A stretch of DNA of 64,000 bases, from positions 1-64,000 of the forward strand of contig NZ_LZDS01000028.1 of NCBI RefSeq assembly GCF_001678755.1, in the 5' to 3' direction. Source of the DNA: Acinetobacter gandensis (GTDB lineage Bacteria > Pseudomonadota > Gammaproteobacteria > Pseudomonadales > Moraxellaceae). The position numbers and the translations under genes were made by a program. Position 1 is the stretch's first letter. Every line of letters begins with the position of its first letter. Below, in pieces: positions 62,414-64,000 of the stretch. The notes under the pieces were generated by a model that worked only from the letters and a program-made list of their open reading frames with translations, was not told the DNA's origin and did not search any database.

Positions 62414-63460
62414 ATGTCTTTTTCTTCAGAAATGACTGATCAGCAGCGTATTGCAAAAGTAAGAACTGTTGTGACGCAAGCAGGAGAAGATTTACGTAAG
62501 CAGTATCCGATTTTAAAACATCAAAATTTTATCGGTGCAGCAATTTTAGTTTTTGCCTTAGTGGGAATGGCTGCATGTTCTTGGGCTTATGCTATTGGTT
62601 TCTTACCAGCATGGGCATGCGTTATTTTGGTTGCTATTTTTGCCTCGCTGACTCATGAGCTTGAACACGACCTAATTCACTATATGTATTTTAAAAAAAC
62701 ACCTTGGGCGCATCATTTAATGTTGGCTTTGGTATGGTTAGCACGTCCAAATACAATTAGCCCATGGGCACGTCGCCGTTTACATTTAAATCATCACAAA
62801 TTTTCCGGTTCAGAATACGATTTAGAAGAACGCGGAATTAGTAATGGCATGCCATGGGGCTTACGCCGCCTTTTGGTGATTAGTGACCAATTAATGTCTG
62901 TATATATTCGTCCTTTTCAAATGTTAAAAATGATGGCGCAATTTAAAGAAAAACAACCTGAAAATGAACGTAAAAAAGCAGTTATTGAACAACTGACAGG
63001 GTTTATTCCATTAAGTTTTATCTATTATGGTTTATGGTATGTGTTTGTCATTTATCATTTGGTCAATGGCGTTGCACCTTTACTTGGGCAGAGTATTAAT
63101 TGGTCAGTAGCTTTAGTTAAAGCAATGCCAACGATTAACTTTTTGGCAGTAATATGGATAATTCCTAACTTTATTCGCTCATTCTGCTTGCAGTTTATCA
63201 GTTCAAATATGCATTACTATGGTGATATTGATCCACGAGATGTCATTAAACAAACACAAGTCTTAAATCCTTGGTGGTTATTTCCATTTCAATTATTTTG
63301 TTTTAACTTTGGTTCAACTCATGCAATTCATCATTTTGTTGTGAAAGAACCATTTTATGTCCGTCACTTAACCTCTAAAACGGCGCATAAAGTAATGCGG
63401 GAAGTAGGTGTTCGTTTTAATGATATTGGTACGTTTAAACGTACCAATCGATGGAATTAA
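62414..63460 (+). CDS. Membrane fatty acid desaturase
   Basis: 348 residues. The three histidine boxes of membrane desaturases/hydroxylases are present: HELEHDLIH at 81-89, HLNHH at 124-128 and HAIHH at 303-307, with membrane helices around residues 41-75 and 195-250. It would introduce a double bond or hydroxyl group into an acyl chain with a diiron centre. The second-box pattern and length are closer to acyl-lipid desaturases than to AlkB. A hairpin and T run lie in its leader. Electron donor genes are not nearby. Confidence 0.9.
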   Translation: MSFSSEMTDQQRIAKVRTVVTQAGEDLRKQYPILKHQNFIGAAILVFALVGMAACSWAYAIGFLPAWACVILVAIFASLTHELEHDLIHYMYFKKTPWAHHLMLALVWLARPNTISPWARRRLHLNHHKFSGSEYDLEERGISNGMPWGLRRLLVISDQLMSVYIRPFQMLKMMAQFKEKQPENERKKAVIEQLTGFIPLSFIYYGLWYVFVIYHLVNGVAPLLGQSINWSVALVKAMPTINFLAVIWIIPNFIRSFCLQFISSNMHYYGDIDPRDVIKQTQVLNPWWLFPFQLFCFNFGSTHAIHHFVVKEPFYVRHLTSKTAHKVMREVGVRFNDIGTFKRTNRWN

Positions 63461-63482
63461 GCCAAGACGCATAGCCTATTTA

Positions 63483-63513
63483 TAAAATGCTCTCATAGTG
63501 AGGGCATTTTTTA
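63483..63513. terminator. Terminator between desaturase and the last gene
   Basis: AAAATGCTCTCA-TAG-TGAGGGCATTTTTTATG with one G-T pair, between convergent genes. Confidence 0.87.
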
Positions 63514-63529
63514 TGCTTAATGAATATGT

Positions 63530-64000
63530 TTAATGAAAAAGCTTTCCTGCTTGTTGCAGTATTTCCTTACCTGATTTTTCAACAGTCAAAATCACTTCAG
63601 GTGTTTCATCGGCACCCATAAAGATTCGATCGACTGAATAAATGTATGGGCCAGATTTGAAAATATATGTATGGTTTCCACTGCTGCCACTAAATTCAAT
63701 TTTTCCTTTTTTGAGAACAAGCTGAGGCTTTGAACGCATCTTTTTATCCGCTTTCCATGATGCGTAACGAAATTGACCATTCGGCATTTCATCAATTCGA
63801 ACTAAATAATCATCAGTTTTAAAACGAATTTCAGGAGACTTAAATTGCTTTAAGCTAAAGTACAACTCACTCTTTTGTTGTTGAATTAATTGTTTCAACA
63901 ATTTTTTTTCAAGTTCAGTACTATAATTTAACGCAAAAATTTTACCGCCATTTAACCAGACTGTTCCATCGTCTAACATAATTCCGCGCCAACCGGCATT
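63530..64000 (-). CDS. Unknown protein, truncated by the window end
   Basis: The frame runs from 64000 to the stop at 63530 and stays open past the right edge (residues NAGWRGI precede the first in-window Met at 63979), so the 5' end is missing. At least 156 residues are visible. It is basic, strand-rich and without membrane segments: VRIDEMPNGQFRYASWK, PQLVLKKGKIEFSGSSG, YIFKSGPYIYSVDRIFMG. The sequence looks like an envelope-associated domain, but I know no family for it. Confidence 0.65.
   Translation of the reverse strand, partial: NAGWRGIMLDDGTVWLNGGKIFALNYSTELEKKLLKQLIQQQKSELYFSLKQFKSPEIRFKTDDYLVRIDEMPNGQFRYASWKADKKMRSKPQLVLKKGKIEFSGSSGNHTYIFKSGPYIYSVDRIFMGADETPEVILTVEKSGKEILQQAGKLFH

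Noticed and set aside
1..64000. CRISPR arrays, insertion sequences, prophage, tRNA genes
   Set aside because: No regularly spaced repeats, transposase or integrase frames, and no cloverleaf sequence recognised in gaps between genes.

Overview
The window is chromosomal DNA of an Acinetobacter-type gammaproteobacterium. The evidence is low GC content, the 5S rRNA at the left edge, a fused HAD-phosphatase/mannitol-1-phosphate dehydrogenase (MtlD, described in A. baylyi), a divergent AraC regulator/AlkB alkane hydroxylase pair resembling alkR/alkM, four acyl-CoA dehydrogenases, a FadL-type porin, and salvage-only cobalamin genes. I see no insertion sequence, prophage, CRISPR array or tRNA gene. 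The species cannot be decided from the sequence by eye.

Layout. 1-180: 5S rRNA end of an rrn operon and its terminator. 335-4202: a small secreted protein, then a four-gene roadblock/GTPase operon and a lytic transglycosylase lipoprotein. 4574-9742: GNAT acetyltransferase, two-gene acyl-CoA dehydrogenase operon, ABC1/UbiB-type kinase, unknown small protein. 10043-12161: prmB-aroC. 12255-14709: UDG-fold protein, then a tandem glycine riboswitch leading into a DadA-type dehydrogenase. 14760-18683: LprI-like protein, ispF, atypical phosphatase, DAHP synthase, TauE permease. 19066-22644: lpxB and the alkR/alkM-like pair. 22780-28745: six-gene membrane-lipid island resembling E. coli ynbABCD, with an added PlsC and a small membrane protein. 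28935-33308: ybaK, an MFS transporter, mtlD. 33519-37145: 2H phosphoesterase and cobUTCS. 37269-41945: FadL porin, lrgAB with divergent LysR regulator, HxlR regulator. 42012-43433: tusDCBE. 43987-50462: BetT-type transporter, GalE-like protein lacking the catalytic lysine, fumC behind a perfect Fur box, an unknown gene and a nitroreductase. 50603-56847: large acyl-CoA dehydrogenase, GlxA-type regulator, MarR/MFS pair, DUF805 protein, thermonuclease. 57085-63460: LysR regulator, acyl-CoA dehydrogenase, APH-like kinase, histidine phosphatase, SDR and a fatty acid desaturase. The window ends inside an unknown gene.

How the genes fit together. Lipid and hydrocarbon use is the main theme: uptake (FadL), hydroxylation (AlkB/AlkM), several acyl-CoA dehydrogenases, a desaturase and a phospholipid-modifying cluster. 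Osmostress is a second theme (MtlD mannitol synthesis, BetT choline uptake). The most interesting systems are the roadblock/GTPase operon, which resembles Streptomyces conservons and Myxococcus MglAB; the ynb-like island of unknown lipid product; the kinase/dehydrogenase/phosphatase set that looks like a split version of animal ACAD10/ACAD11; and the glycine riboswitch on a dadA-like gene. Coordinates include the stop codon. Where an internal start has better ribosome-binding support, I moved the start and say so.
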